Part shown: positions 7,661-16,275 of the stretch, piece by piece | How positions within the stretch are numbered: the stretch's first letter is position 1 | Layout of the letters: each line of letters opens with the position of its first letter | Assembly: GCA_024408105.1 (NCBI GenBank) | Contig: JAKSVG010000003.1 | Location: 23,153 to 87,152 of the forward strand | DNA: 64,000 nucleotides | Direction of reading: 5' to 3' | Source of the DNA: Bacilli bacterium | GTDB lineage: Bacteria > Bacillota_I > Bacilli_A > RFN20 > CAG-826 | Translations under genes and position numbers: made by a program | The notes under the pieces: model-generated | Databases searched by the model: none | Seen by the model: only the letters and a program-made list of their open reading frames with translations | Told to the model about the DNA's origin: nothing

Positions 7661-10600
7661 TTATTAAATCCTCCAATTTCGAAATTTCTTTAACAACTAA
7701 TTCGTCAGTTGATTGTTTATAATAACCATTAATTAGTATTGAAGTATTCTTTTTTAATGCATCAAATGATTTTTGGTATGCATCGGTGAATATAGTTATC
7801 TCAAGTTCACCTGAATCATCATATATATTCGCAAAAGCCATAGGCTTTCCGTTTTTTGTTTTAATTGTTTTTACGTTGCGAATAATGCAAGCAATTTTTA
7901 TATTGCTCGAAGAGTATGGTATATCAGCAATGCTAATAGTTTTCACATTTTTTAATCTATCTTTGTATATTTGTAATGGTGATCCAGAAATCATTAACCC
8001 TAGAGAATCAAATTCTTTATTTAGGTTAAATATCGAATCATCTTTACATCTTTGCATTGAAGGTTTAGGGAACATGGAGATATCAATAATTGTTTCACCA
8101 TTTATTCCTCCAAGCATTGATGCATAATTTAGTGCCGTTGGAATGTTTAGCCTTAAACTTGCTCTTGAGCATTCTAATTTATCAAATGCGCCTGCATCAA
8201 TCAGCGAAATAATTTGCTTACTATTAATTTTGTACTTGTTCATTCTTACAACAAAGTCAAAGAAATCAGTGAAAGGTTTTTCAGCTCTTTCTTTAATAAT
8301 TGCATCTGATGTAATATTCATTATTCCTTTAACTGATGTGAGTGGAAATACTATAGTATTTCCTTTTACAATGTATGAGTTTGTTGAGACATTAATATCC
8401 GGGTTAGCAACCTTAATTTTTGATGCTTTCATTTCAGATAAAGTAGTGGAGAAATGCTCGGAATTTGAATTCGTTAATATTGATGCATAAAATTCTTTAG
8501 GATAATGTGCTTTCAAATATGCCATACGACAAGTTAGTAGAGCATAGCCAATTGCATGTGATTTATTAAAACCATAATCTCCAAATTTATAAATTAATTT
8601 ATAAACATCGTCGGCTTCTTTTTCACTATAGCCATTTTTAATTGCACCTTCAATAAACTTTGCTTGATATGACGCAAGTTTTTTTGCATCTTTTTTAGAT
8701 ATTGCTCTTCTTAATAAATCAGCTTCAGCAAAAGAAAATCCAGCCATCTTATTTGCAATTTGCATTACTTGTTCTTGATAAACTAGTACTCCATAAGTTG
8801 GACTTAAAATTTCTTCTAGGACTTTTGAGGCATAATATTGTTTTGTTTTTTTAAATTTGTGATTTGCGTATTCTTCAATATTATCTAAAGGACCAGGCCT
8901 ATATAAACTTATTAAGGCAACGACATCCTCAAATGTTGATGGTTTTAAAATCTTAATAGATTTTCTCATGCCAAAAGATTCAATTTGGAATAAACCCATT
9001 GTTTTTGCTGATTTAATTTGTTCTAAAGCTTTGGGATCATCATAAGGTATTTCATCACGATCGATTTTAATTCCATAGTTTTTATTGATTCGTTCTATAC
9101 AATCATCAACAATAGTTAAATTGGTTAAACTCAAAATATCCATTTTAAGAAATGATTGTTCTTCCAAATAATCTTTTTCAAACTGCTCGATATATTTACC
9201 ATCATAATCTTTGATTAATGGAATGCTTTCTTCTAATGATTCGTCATTTATCACAATACCTGCAGCGTGCATTCCAAGTTGCCTTGGAAATCCTTCGATT
9301 TTACTTGCTAACGAAACAATTTCTAAATAATATTTGTCCTCATTTACTAATGCTTTAAATTCCGGAACGCGCTTATAAAGCTCTCTAAGAGTTAGTTTTT
9401 CATCTTCTTTTCGAATTAGTTTTGTGAACAATTCTATATCTCTTTCTGGATAATTAAAAACTGACCCTATATCTCTTAGAGCTGCTTTTGCTCCAAATTT
9501 TTGAAATGCTATTATTTTGGCAACATTTTTGTTCGAGTATTTCCTGCGGATGTATTCAACGACATCATCTCTATTTGAATCTTTAAAGTCAACGTCGATA
9601 TCTGGCAATGTTTGCCTTCCTTTATTTAAGAAACGTTCAAAAATTAAATTATATTTAATAGGATCACCTTGAGTTATTCCTAATACATAAGATACTAGCG
9701 AGCCAACTGCGCTGCCTCTTCCAGGACCAACGGCTATATCGTTATTACGTGCAAAATCAATATAGTCTTTGACAACAAGAAAATAGTCACTGTAACCCAT
9801 TGAAGAAATTACTTGTAGTTCATTATTCAAACGTTCGTTATATTCATTGATTTCTTTATTAAGTTTTTTAAGACCTTCAAATGCAATTTTTTTCAAATAT
9901 TCATCGCTTGTTAAACCAAGGTCATTTTTGAACGAAACCATTTTTCCTCTTTTTTGAACAAATTCAAAATCGACTTTATTTGCTATTTCAATAGTTAATG
10001 ATATTTCACTTTCTTTAAACAATTTATTAACAAAGTTAATATCATATAAATATTCGTTTCCTTTAGAACTTTTATCAGTCAATTTTTCTTTATTTGAGAC
10101 AGCATTTAGAATTTTGCAAACAATTTCGTCTTCCGGCTTAACGTATTTAACGAAAGGGAATGCGACAAGCGGATAGCCATGATCGAAGGCAAAATTCCTA
10201 ATTGAATTCATATAATCTTCGTTATTTGGCTCCAATCCAATATAAAAATCATCTATTCCTCGTGATAACTTTGCAAATTGCTTTGTCATATCTACATCAA
10301 ATCGATTGTTTGAAGAGACAATAACAATTAAATCTGAAAAATATTGTTTTAAATCAGAAAGATTTCTTTTTTTGTCTTGAATCGCTAAGGATAGTTTTAG
10401 GATATTTTTGTAACCTTCTTCATTTTTTGCAATGAATGTAAATAAAAGGTTATCAATGATAAAATCCTCTCCAATTATTGGCTTTAATGATTTTTCTTTG
10501 CACAAAGAAACAAATTTAGGTGCTCCAGAAAGAAGTTCAAAATCTGTTAAAGCGATAGCAGGATAAGAAAAAGATTTAGCTTGTTTAACATAATCTTCTA

Positions 10601-10661
10601 AACGAAGACCGCTTTTCAATATTGAGTATCCGCTATACGCATGTAGAGGCACAAAGTTCAT
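7653..10661 (-). CDS. dnaE: DNA polymerase III alpha subunit, DnaE type
   Basis: 1002 residues. The N-terminal PHP domain (about 1-200) is degenerate: LHAYSGYS and ALTDF replace the metal-binding HxHS and TDH motifs. The polymerase core has the catalytic LPDIDVDF motif and a third acidic residue in SFLKMDILSL; helix-hairpin-helix and OB-fold regions follow. As in Bacillus, this would be the primer-extending polymerase alongside PolC, which is not in this window. First gene of dnaE-polA-mutM/coaE. The ATG lies 6 bases after a -10 (TAAAAT, 10673-10668) with no SD, predicting a leaderless mRNA. Confidence 0.95.
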   Translation of the reverse strand: MNFVPLHAYSGYSILKSGLRLEDYVKQAKSFSYPAIALTDFELLSGAPKFVSLCKEKSLKPIIGEDFIIDNLLFTFIAKNEEGYKNILKLSLAIQDKKRNLSDLKQYFSDLIVIVSSNNRFDVDMTKQFAKLSRGIDDFYIGLEPNNEDYMNSIRNFAFDHGYPLVAFPFVKYVKPEDEIVCKILNAVSNKEKLTDKSSKGNEYLYDINFVNKLFKESEISLTIEIANKVDFEFVQKRGKMVSFKNDLGLTSDEYLKKIAFEGLKKLNKEINEYNERLNNELQVISSMGYSDYFLVVKDYIDFARNNDIAVGPGRGSAVGSLVSYVLGITQGDPIKYNLIFERFLNKGRQTLPDIDVDFKDSNRDDVVEYIRRKYSNKNVAKIIAFQKFGAKAALRDIGSVFNYPERDIELFTKLIRKEDEKLTLRELYKRVPEFKALVNEDKYYLEIVSLASKIEGFPRQLGMHAAGIVINDESLEESIPLIKDYDGKYIEQFEKDYLEEQSFLKMDILSLTNLTIVDDCIERINKNYGIKIDRDEIPYDDPKALEQIKSAKTMGLFQIESFGMRKSIKILKPSTFEDVVALISLYRPGPLDNIEEYANHKFKKTKQYYASKVLEEILSPTYGVLVYQEQVMQIANKMAGFSFAEADLLRRAISKKDAKKLASYQAKFIEGAIKNGYSEKEADDVYKLIYKFGDYGFNKSHAIGYALLTCRMAYLKAHYPKEFYASILTNSNSEHFSTTLSEMKASKIKVANPDINVSTNSYIVKGNTIVFPLTSVKGIMNITSDAIIKERAEKPFTDFFDFVVRMNKYKINSKQIISLIDAGAFDKLECSRASLRLNIPTALNYASMLGGINGETIIDISMFPKPSMQRCKDDSIFNLNKEFDSLGLMISGSPLQIYKDRLKNVKTISIADIPYSSSNIKIACIIRNVKTIKTKNGKPMAFANIYDDSGELEITIFTDAYQKSFDALKKNTSILINGYYKQSTDELVVKEISKLEDLING

Positions 10662-10686
10662 AACATTATTTTACATAGTTCTATAG

Positions 10687-10716
10687 AAAAAAGGTATCAA
10701 AATTGACACCTTTTTT
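10687..10716. terminator. Bidirectional terminator between dnaE region and nrnA
   Basis: AAAAAAGGT-A-TCAA, two-base loop, TTGA-C-ACCTTTTTT forms a long hairpin with a U-tract on both strands. On the minus strand it ends nrnA transcription just before the dnaE promoter. Confidence 0.75.
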
Positions 10717-10727
10717 GCAATTTGAGA

Positions 10728-11720
10728 TTATTTGAGCAAATTGTCTAATTCACTTATTAATTTTGGTAAATTGTCGAGAGACTTGAGTTTCGCTCCGCTA
10801 GCTTGAGTGTGCCCACCTCCAGCATAGTTAGCTGCAACTCTTTCAACCGACACTCCATCACTTCTAAGTGATACACGATAAACACCTTTTGGTTCATCCC
10901 AGGAAACACTCATCCAAATATGAATTGAATCGAAGTGATCAAACAGGTATAAGCAATCTTTTCCTCGTTCGGGCTGGAGATTCAATCTTTTTAAATCATC
11001 TTTTTCTAGAACGTAATAAGCAACGCCGTGAGGAGTGATGTGGTAATGGGAAAGAACCCATTTTGTGAATTCTAATGAAGTTAAATCTTCACTATACATA
11101 TCTTTATAAATTTGAACGATGTCTATTCCCTTTTGAACTAAAAGTTCACTTACTGCAAATGTATGGGCATTAACCTCTGCGTATAAAAATCTATTAGAAT
11201 CACCGGCAATAGCTTTATATAAGTAAGTTGCTGTTTCTTTAGTGATGACATAGTCTTCGAATTTTATAAGCATGTTTGCCAGTAATTCGCCAGCAGCAGA
11301 CATTGTTTCGTCAACAATTTGCACTTTTCCATATTTATCGACTTCTGGGTGATGGTCAATCTTAACAATTACATCGGCATTTTTATAGCGTTCATCGCTT
11401 ATGCGATTTGAGTTTGAAGTATCTAAAACAATTGCTAGAAATGGTTTATCAAACCAATCATCATTTACTTGCATCATGTACGGAAAACACTTGGGAGTTA
11501 GGACAACGTGGTCATCGCCAGTGTAAATGATTTCTTTATTTTTGAAATTGTCTTTTAACCAATTAACCATCGCCATCTGACATCCAAGAGCGTCATAATC
11601 GGGTCTAATATGCCTGAAAACTGCAATGCGATCATATTTAAGAATGTATTTTAAAACTTTGTCGTATTTACTTTGAAACGATTTGCATCGATTAATTATT
11701 TCTATATCCAAGTTTTTCAT
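10728..11720 (-). CDS. nrnA: DHH/DHHA1 phosphoesterase, NrnA-type oligoribonuclease / pAp phosphatase
   Basis: 330 residues, typical of NrnA. The DHH domain shows FRHIRPDYDALGCQ and KIDHHPEVD; the C-terminal DHHA1 domain shows AANYAGGGHTQASGAKL. NrnA degrades nano-RNA to mononucleotides and hydrolyses 3'-phosphoadenosine 5'-phosphate in the cytoplasm. Monocistronic, with a terminator on each side. The -10 TAAAAT (11732-11727) is 6 bases before the ATG and there is no SD, a leaderless arrangement. Confidence 0.9.
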   Translation of the reverse strand: MKNLDIEIINRCKSFQSKYDKVLKYILKYDRIAVFRHIRPDYDALGCQMAMVNWLKDNFKNKEIIYTGDDHVVLTPKCFPYMMQVNDDWFDKPFLAIVLDTSNSNRISDERYKNADVIVKIDHHPEVDKYGKVQIVDETMSAAGELLANMLIKFEDYVITKETATYLYKAIAGDSNRFLYAEVNAHTFAVSELLVQKGIDIVQIYKDMYSEDLTSLEFTKWVLSHYHITPHGVAYYVLEKDDLKRLNLQPERGKDCLYLFDHFDSIHIWMSVSWDEPKGVYRVSLRSDGVSVERVAANYAGGGHTQASGAKLKSLDNLPKLISELDNLLK

Positions 11721-11756
11721 ACGTTTATTTTATATAAATAAAAATATTTATTCAAC

Positions 11757-11784
11757 AAAAAAGACGATTCTTACGAACCGTCTT
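11757..11784 (-). terminator. Terminator of the lipoprotein gene at 11799-13019
   Basis: On the minus strand AAGACGGTTC, a short loop and GAATCGTCTT are followed by a T-run. It lies just past the lipoprotein stop codon. Confidence 0.75.
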
Positions 11785-11798
11785 AATTGTTATTAGCA

Positions 11799-13019
11799 TT
11801 AATATTCTTCGTCTAATTCGTGAACATCGAACCATGCACCGGAATCGATTGAATCGCATTCACGGTATTTTGTTGGATCTGGAATATCGGATTTTTCGTA
11901 TGCTCCAAGAGCCTCTTTTGAAGATGAGTATGTTTCAACTGTGTATGGTAGTGATGATAAATATCCAACACCTGTATATGGGTTTGGAATTTCTTCACCA
12001 TCCATTGAAATTTTCTCTGGGATATATAAATCACATTGAGCCATATATTCTGCAGATGGTTCGAAATCTGGAAGTGGATCACCAGCTTTATGGTTTCTGT
12101 CCTTATAGAGAATTCTATAATAACTGAAATATTGCATATGAACTGATTCAACTATGCCGTTTCCGATTGTATAACCATATTCGAAACGAATACCCATTAA
12201 TACATACATTCCATCATATTCATCAGTTTCTTTTGTTAAAGGATGTTCATAATCAACATCATCTTCTGCATATGTCCAACCCCAAACTCTTTCAGCTGAA
12301 TAGATGTCATAATTTAAGTCTCCAGTGTATCTAACTGTGAGTTTGCCATCTTTCTTGTTTGCTGTGAAAGTTTCGAGTGGATGTGCCCATGTAATGCTTC
12401 CTGCGTAGTAAGAGTATGTGTCTTCAACATCTAATACTCCTGAGATGACATTTGTAGAGAAACCACCACCTTTGGTGAAGTGTTCTCTTAAAGCGTTGTT
12501 TGTCTCAACAGCATGTGTGAATGAATATGCATCATCTGACTTATTGTCTTGTGTGTATGTATAACGCATTTCGCCTGCATTTTCATAAATATGTGCTTTG
12601 CCAGTATATTTAATTGGCTTTCTTGCAAATCCATCATCGGATGTTGGGTCTTTGATTGTGCTTTTATCATATGGGTAATTTGTGTAATCTGTGGATGTTA
12701 CAACAACATTGTTGTCATATGAACGGAAAGTTTCTTTAATTTGCAAATTGTGAACATATTCTTCGTAGAATGATTCTTCTTGTCCTTCTGCGTAAGTCCA
12801 AAATGGTGAATAGTCGCCATAATAATATTGAGCAAACTTTACATCTTTGTCTCCTGATTCAAGGATTCCTTCTGCATAAATGCCTTCTATTTCTTCTTTT
12901 GTGAGATCGCCATCTTTTAATCCATCAACAAATGATTGGAGTTTATTTTTTGATCCACAACCTGTAGAAACAGTGACTGTGAGAAGTGCTGCGGGAATGA
13001 ATTTTAGTAATTTATTCAT
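11799..13019 (-). CDS. Putative surface lipoprotein, unknown function
   Basis: 406 residues from ATG 13019, which has an AAGGGG ribosome binding site; an upstream in-frame start at 13076 falls on the promoter and was rejected. It has a signal peptide with a lipobox ending TGC (MNKLLKFIPAALLTVTVSTGC), so it is probably lipid-anchored after LspA cleavage. The mature part is rich in Tyr, Asp and Glu with alternating beta-type sequence; I recognise no domain. It sits alone with its own strong promoter and terminator between nrnA and ackA. Confidence 0.8.
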   Translation of the reverse strand: MNKLLKFIPAALLTVTVSTGCGSKNKLQSFVDGLKDGDLTKEEIEGIYAEGILESGDKDVKFAQYYYGDYSPFWTYAEGQEESFYEEYVHNLQIKETFRSYDNNVVVTSTDYTNYPYDKSTIKDPTSDDGFARKPIKYTGKAHIYENAGEMRYTYTQDNKSDDAYSFTHAVETNNALREHFTKGGGFSTNVISGVLDVEDTYSYYAGSITWAHPLETFTANKKDGKLTVRYTGDLNYDIYSAERVWGWTYAEDDVDYEHPLTKETDEYDGMYVLMGIRFEYGYTIGNGIVESVHMQYFSYYRILYKDRNHKAGDPLPDFEPSAEYMAQCDLYIPEKISMDGEEIPNPYTGVGYLSSLPYTVETYSSSKEALGAYEKSDIPDPTKYRECDSIDSGAWFDVHELDEEY

Positions 13020-13047
13020 AAATTGCCCCTTTCTTTTTATTGCGTAT

Positions 13048-13076
13048 ATATTACGAGCATACGATAAAATAGTCAA
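13048..13076 (-). promoter_or_regulatory. Sigma-A promoter for the lipoprotein at 11799-13019
   Basis: On the minus strand TTGACT (13076-13071), 17-bp spacer, TAATAT (13053-13048). It is close to consensus with optimal spacing, followed by a leader containing AAGGGG. Confidence 0.75.
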
Positions 13077-13084
13077 GTTTGTTC

Positions 13085-13112
13085 AAAAAGAAAAGCACCC
13101 CTCAGGATGCTT
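13085..13112 (-). terminator. ackA terminator
   Basis: Minus strand AAGCATCC-tgag-GGGTGCTT followed by TTCTTTTT, located between the ackA stop and the next promoter. Confidence 0.8.
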
Positions 13113-13133
13113 ATCAAATAATCGAAATTATTA

Positions 13134-14324
13134 TTATTTATAGAACGAGAATGTGTCACGAGCAATCATAACTTCCTCATCGGTCGGGATGATTGCAACT
13201 TTGATCTTGCTATCGTTAGTAGAAAGTAGTGCTTCTTTTCCACGAATAGATGAGTTGAGTTCTTTGTTTATTTTTACTCCAAGAGCTTCACTTATTGCTT
13301 CGCAAACCTCTTCACGAGTACGAGCAGAATTTTCACCGATTCCAGCAGAGAATATAATTAAATCAGCGCCACCTAGACGAACGTAATATTGGCCAATGTA
13401 GTCTGCAATTCTTCTAATGAACAATTTGTTTGCAAGAATTGCTTTTTCATTGCCTTCATCACATGCTTTAAGAACATCACGAGAGTCATTACTAACTTCG
13501 GAGACGCCTTGGAAGCCAGATTGTTTATTGAAAATTTGATACATCTCTTCAACTGATTTTCCAGTGCATTTGCAGAGGTAGTTCATTACTGACGGGTCAA
13601 GATCGCCAGTGCGTGTGCCCATCATGATGCCACCTAAAGGTGTTAAACCCATAGATGTCGCGACGCACGCGCCATCTTTTATAGCGGTAATTGAAGCACC
13701 AGAACCAATGTGACAAGATATGATGCGTGGATGCTTAATTCCTTCAAGATATTTCAAACCCATTTCTGATAGATATTTATGACTTGTTCCGTGAGCGCCA
13801 TAACGACGGCAATCATACTTTTCGGTATATTCATATGGAATTGGGAAGACATAATCTTGTGGTTCCATAGTTTGATGGAATGCTGTATCAAAAACAGCAA
13901 CATTAACAACATCAGGAAGAATTTTCTTAAATGCTCTAAAACCGACAAGGTGAGCTTTATTATGCAAAGGTGCTAGTGGGATTAATGATTCAATTTTATC
14001 TTCAGTATCTTTATTAAATAATTCTGAATGAGAGAAATATTTCCCGCCTTGAACGATTCTATGTCCAACAGCTTTGATTTCGTTCATATTTTTTACAATG
14101 CCTTTTTCAAGCATAGCTTGTACAACAAGTTCTACTGCTCTAGCATGGTCTAAAATAGGAAGAATTTTTTTCTCGCTTTGATCAGCCCATTTTATTCCAA
14201 AAATAGCATCTTCATGTCCGATTCGTTCTGCGTTCCCAGAACATAAAACCTTTTCTTCAGGCATTTCATATAACTTAAATTTTAAACTTGAACTGCCTGC
14301 ATTAACTGCCATTACTTTTACCAT
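13134..14324 (-). CDS. ackA: Acetate kinase
   Basis: 396 residues, the family length. It converts acetyl-phosphate and ADP to acetate and ATP, the ATP-yielding end of fermentation. Motifs: N-terminal VNAGSSSLKFKLY, VAVFDTAFHQTM, HGTSHKY, GGIMMGTRTGDLDP, and IFSAGIGENS near the C-terminus. Monocistronic. It has an SD (AGAGG) and TATAAT at 14354-14349, so unlike several neighbours it has a normal leader. Confidence 0.97.
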   Translation of the reverse strand: MVKVMAVNAGSSSLKFKLYEMPEEKVLCSGNAERIGHEDAIFGIKWADQSEKKILPILDHARAVELVVQAMLEKGIVKNMNEIKAVGHRIVQGGKYFSHSELFNKDTEDKIESLIPLAPLHNKAHLVGFRAFKKILPDVVNVAVFDTAFHQTMEPQDYVFPIPYEYTEKYDCRRYGAHGTSHKYLSEMGLKYLEGIKHPRIISCHIGSGASITAIKDGACVATSMGLTPLGGIMMGTRTGDLDPSVMNYLCKCTGKSVEEMYQIFNKQSGFQGVSEVSNDSRDVLKACDEGNEKAILANKLFIRRIADYIGQYYVRLGGADLIIFSAGIGENSARTREEVCEAISEALGVKINKELNSSIRGKEALLSTNDSKIKVAIIPTDEEVMIARDTFSFYK

Positions 14325-14416
14325 TTTGTATACCTCTAATCTCTAAAAATTATAGTTATTTTTTTCTTATTTTCAATAAAGTTAATCGCTTTCATGTATG
14401 TATTTGTTTGTGCGTA

Positions 14417-14425
14417 TGTTAAAAT
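14417..14425 (+). promoter_or_regulatory. glgB promoter, extended -10
   Basis: TG-T-TAAAAT at 14417-14425 ends 9 bases before the glgB ATG. Transcription would begin about 3 bases before the start codon, so the mRNA is almost leaderless; no SD is present. Confidence 0.5.
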
Positions 14426-14434
14426 AAATTCGCT

Positions 14435-16270
14435 ATGGCATTCGGATTACTTTACGATTATTTATTAGGTCAAACAATTGATGCTTATACCTATTTTGGT
14501 GCACATTTTGAAACAAGAGATAAGAAATCAGGCGTTGTGTTTAGATTGTATGCTCCTTGCGCTAGTGACGTAAGTGTTATTGGCGAATGGAATAACTGGG
14601 ATGTCACAAAAGATAAGTTATCGAAAATTGATGATTGCGGTGCATGGGAAATTTTTATTCCTGGCTTAACAAATTATCAAAGTTATAAATTCCATTTTAA
14701 GAATGCAAAAGGAAGGTATGTTGATAAAGCAGATCCTTTTGCTTTTTATAGCGAATATCGACCAGCAACTTGCTCACGATTATTCGATTATACAGGATTT
14801 ATTTGGCACGACTCTTCTTATATGAAGAGAAGAACTCGCAATTTCGATAAGGCAATGTCTATTTATGAAATTCATCTAGGAAGTTGGAAAGGCCAGGTAG
14901 ATGGTAGAAATCTTTCTTACGAAGAAATTGCTGATTACCTAATTCCTTATATAAAAGAACTTGGATATACTCATGTGGAAATCATGCCTATTGTTCAGTA
15001 CCCATTCGACGGATCTTGGGGATATCAAGCAACCGGTTTTTATTCAGTCGATTCTCGTTATGGCAACCCGAAACAACTGATGAGTTTTGTTGATAGAATG
15101 CACCAAGAAGGTATTGGCGTTATTCTTGATTTTGCTCCTTGCCATTTTGCAAAAGATGATTTTGCTTTATATAACTTTGATGGAGCTCATTTATTTGAAA
15201 GTAGTAATCCTGCTAGAAGAATATCTCCTTGGGGTAGTGCATACTTTGATTTAGGAAAAGATCCTGTTCGTTCATTTTTGATGTCATCCATGAACTATTT
15301 TGTTAGTGAATTCCATTTTGACGGAATTAGAGTGGACGCTGTTAGCAATATGTTATTTATTGATGGCAACAAGGATAAAGGAGAAAATAGTGGGGCTGTA
15401 GAATTCTTAAAACGTTCAAATTATTATTTACATAATCGTCATTCATCATTAATGATGATTGCTGAAGATAGTTCTGATTATTATGGCGTTACTAAACCAC
15501 TTGATCAAAACGGTGTTGGTTTTGACTATAAATGGGATTTAGGTTGGATGAATGACACATTGAAATATTACAAATTAGATCCTATTTACAAAAAATATGA
15601 TCACAATTACATTACGTTCTCGATGGCGTATTTCTTTAATGAGAATTTTATGCTTCCGTTTTCACATGATGAGGTTGTACATGGAAAAGGTACAATAATC
15701 AATAAAATGTGGGGAAATTACGAACAAAAATTTGCGTTATTGAGAAATCTATATACATATCAATTCGCCCATCCTGGAAAGAAACTTTCATTTATGGGAA
15801 ATGAACTTGCTAGTTTCGATGAATGGAACGAAGCTAAATCACTCCCATGGAATTTGAAAACATTCCCAAAGCATGATTCTGTTTCAAGATTAGTCAGAGA
15901 TTTGAATTTGATATATAGATACGAACCAGGAATGAATCAAAATGAATATAACCCTCAAAACTTTCATTGGCTTATGGTCGATAATAAAGATGATTCGATT
16001 CTTGCTTTTGAAAGATTTGTAGGAGATTCGCGACTTGTCTTTGTTTTTAATATGACAAGTAACTACTATGAATATTTTGAAATAGGTGTGTCGCAAGAAG
16101 GGATATATGAAGAAATATTTAATAGTGACAAAGATGTCTATGGAGGTTCAAACCAATATAATGGTTTGCCAATTAAAACTACTGAGTTTGGCCCATATAA
16201 CCAACCTCATAAAATAACGATTAAAATAGCTTCATTTGGAGCAATGATATTTAAATATAAGAAGGTGTAG
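14435..16270 (+). CDS. glgB: 1,4-alpha-glucan branching enzyme (GH13)
   Basis: 611 residues. An N-terminal CBM48 (about 25-110; FRLYAPCASDVSVIGEWNNWD) precedes the GH13 barrel: YEIHLGSW, FHFDGIRVDAVSNMLF (catalytic Asp), MIAEDSS (acid/base Glu region) and FSHDEVVHGKGT. It is shorter than the 730-residue E. coli enzyme because it lacks the extra N-terminal domain. It introduces alpha-1,6 branches into glycogen. glgP follows after 5 bases, so synthesis-side branching and breakdown are in one operon; glgA and glgC are not in the window. Confidence 0.95.
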   Translation: MAFGLLYDYLLGQTIDAYTYFGAHFETRDKKSGVVFRLYAPCASDVSVIGEWNNWDVTKDKLSKIDDCGAWEIFIPGLTNYQSYKFHFKNAKGRYVDKADPFAFYSEYRPATCSRLFDYTGFIWHDSSYMKRRTRNFDKAMSIYEIHLGSWKGQVDGRNLSYEEIADYLIPYIKELGYTHVEIMPIVQYPFDGSWGYQATGFYSVDSRYGNPKQLMSFVDRMHQEGIGVILDFAPCHFAKDDFALYNFDGAHLFESSNPARRISPWGSAYFDLGKDPVRSFLMSSMNYFVSEFHFDGIRVDAVSNMLFIDGNKDKGENSGAVEFLKRSNYYLHNRHSSLMMIAEDSSDYYGVTKPLDQNGVGFDYKWDLGWMNDTLKYYKLDPIYKKYDHNYITFSMAYFFNENFMLPFSHDEVVHGKGTIINKMWGNYEQKFALLRNLYTYQFAHPGKKLSFMGNELASFDEWNEAKSLPWNLKTFPKHDSVSRLVRDLNLIYRYEPGMNQNEYNPQNFHWLMVDNKDDSILAFERFVGDSRLVFVFNMTSNYYEYFEIGVSQEGIYEEIFNSDKDVYGGSNQYNGLPIKTTEFGPYNQPHKITIKIASFGAMIFKYKKV

Positions 16271-16275
16271 ATATT

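Noticed and set aside
13020..13076. Longer N-terminus for the 11799-13019 lipoprotein
   Set aside because: It overlaps a consensus promoter and would hide the signal peptide; the RBS serves ATG 13019.
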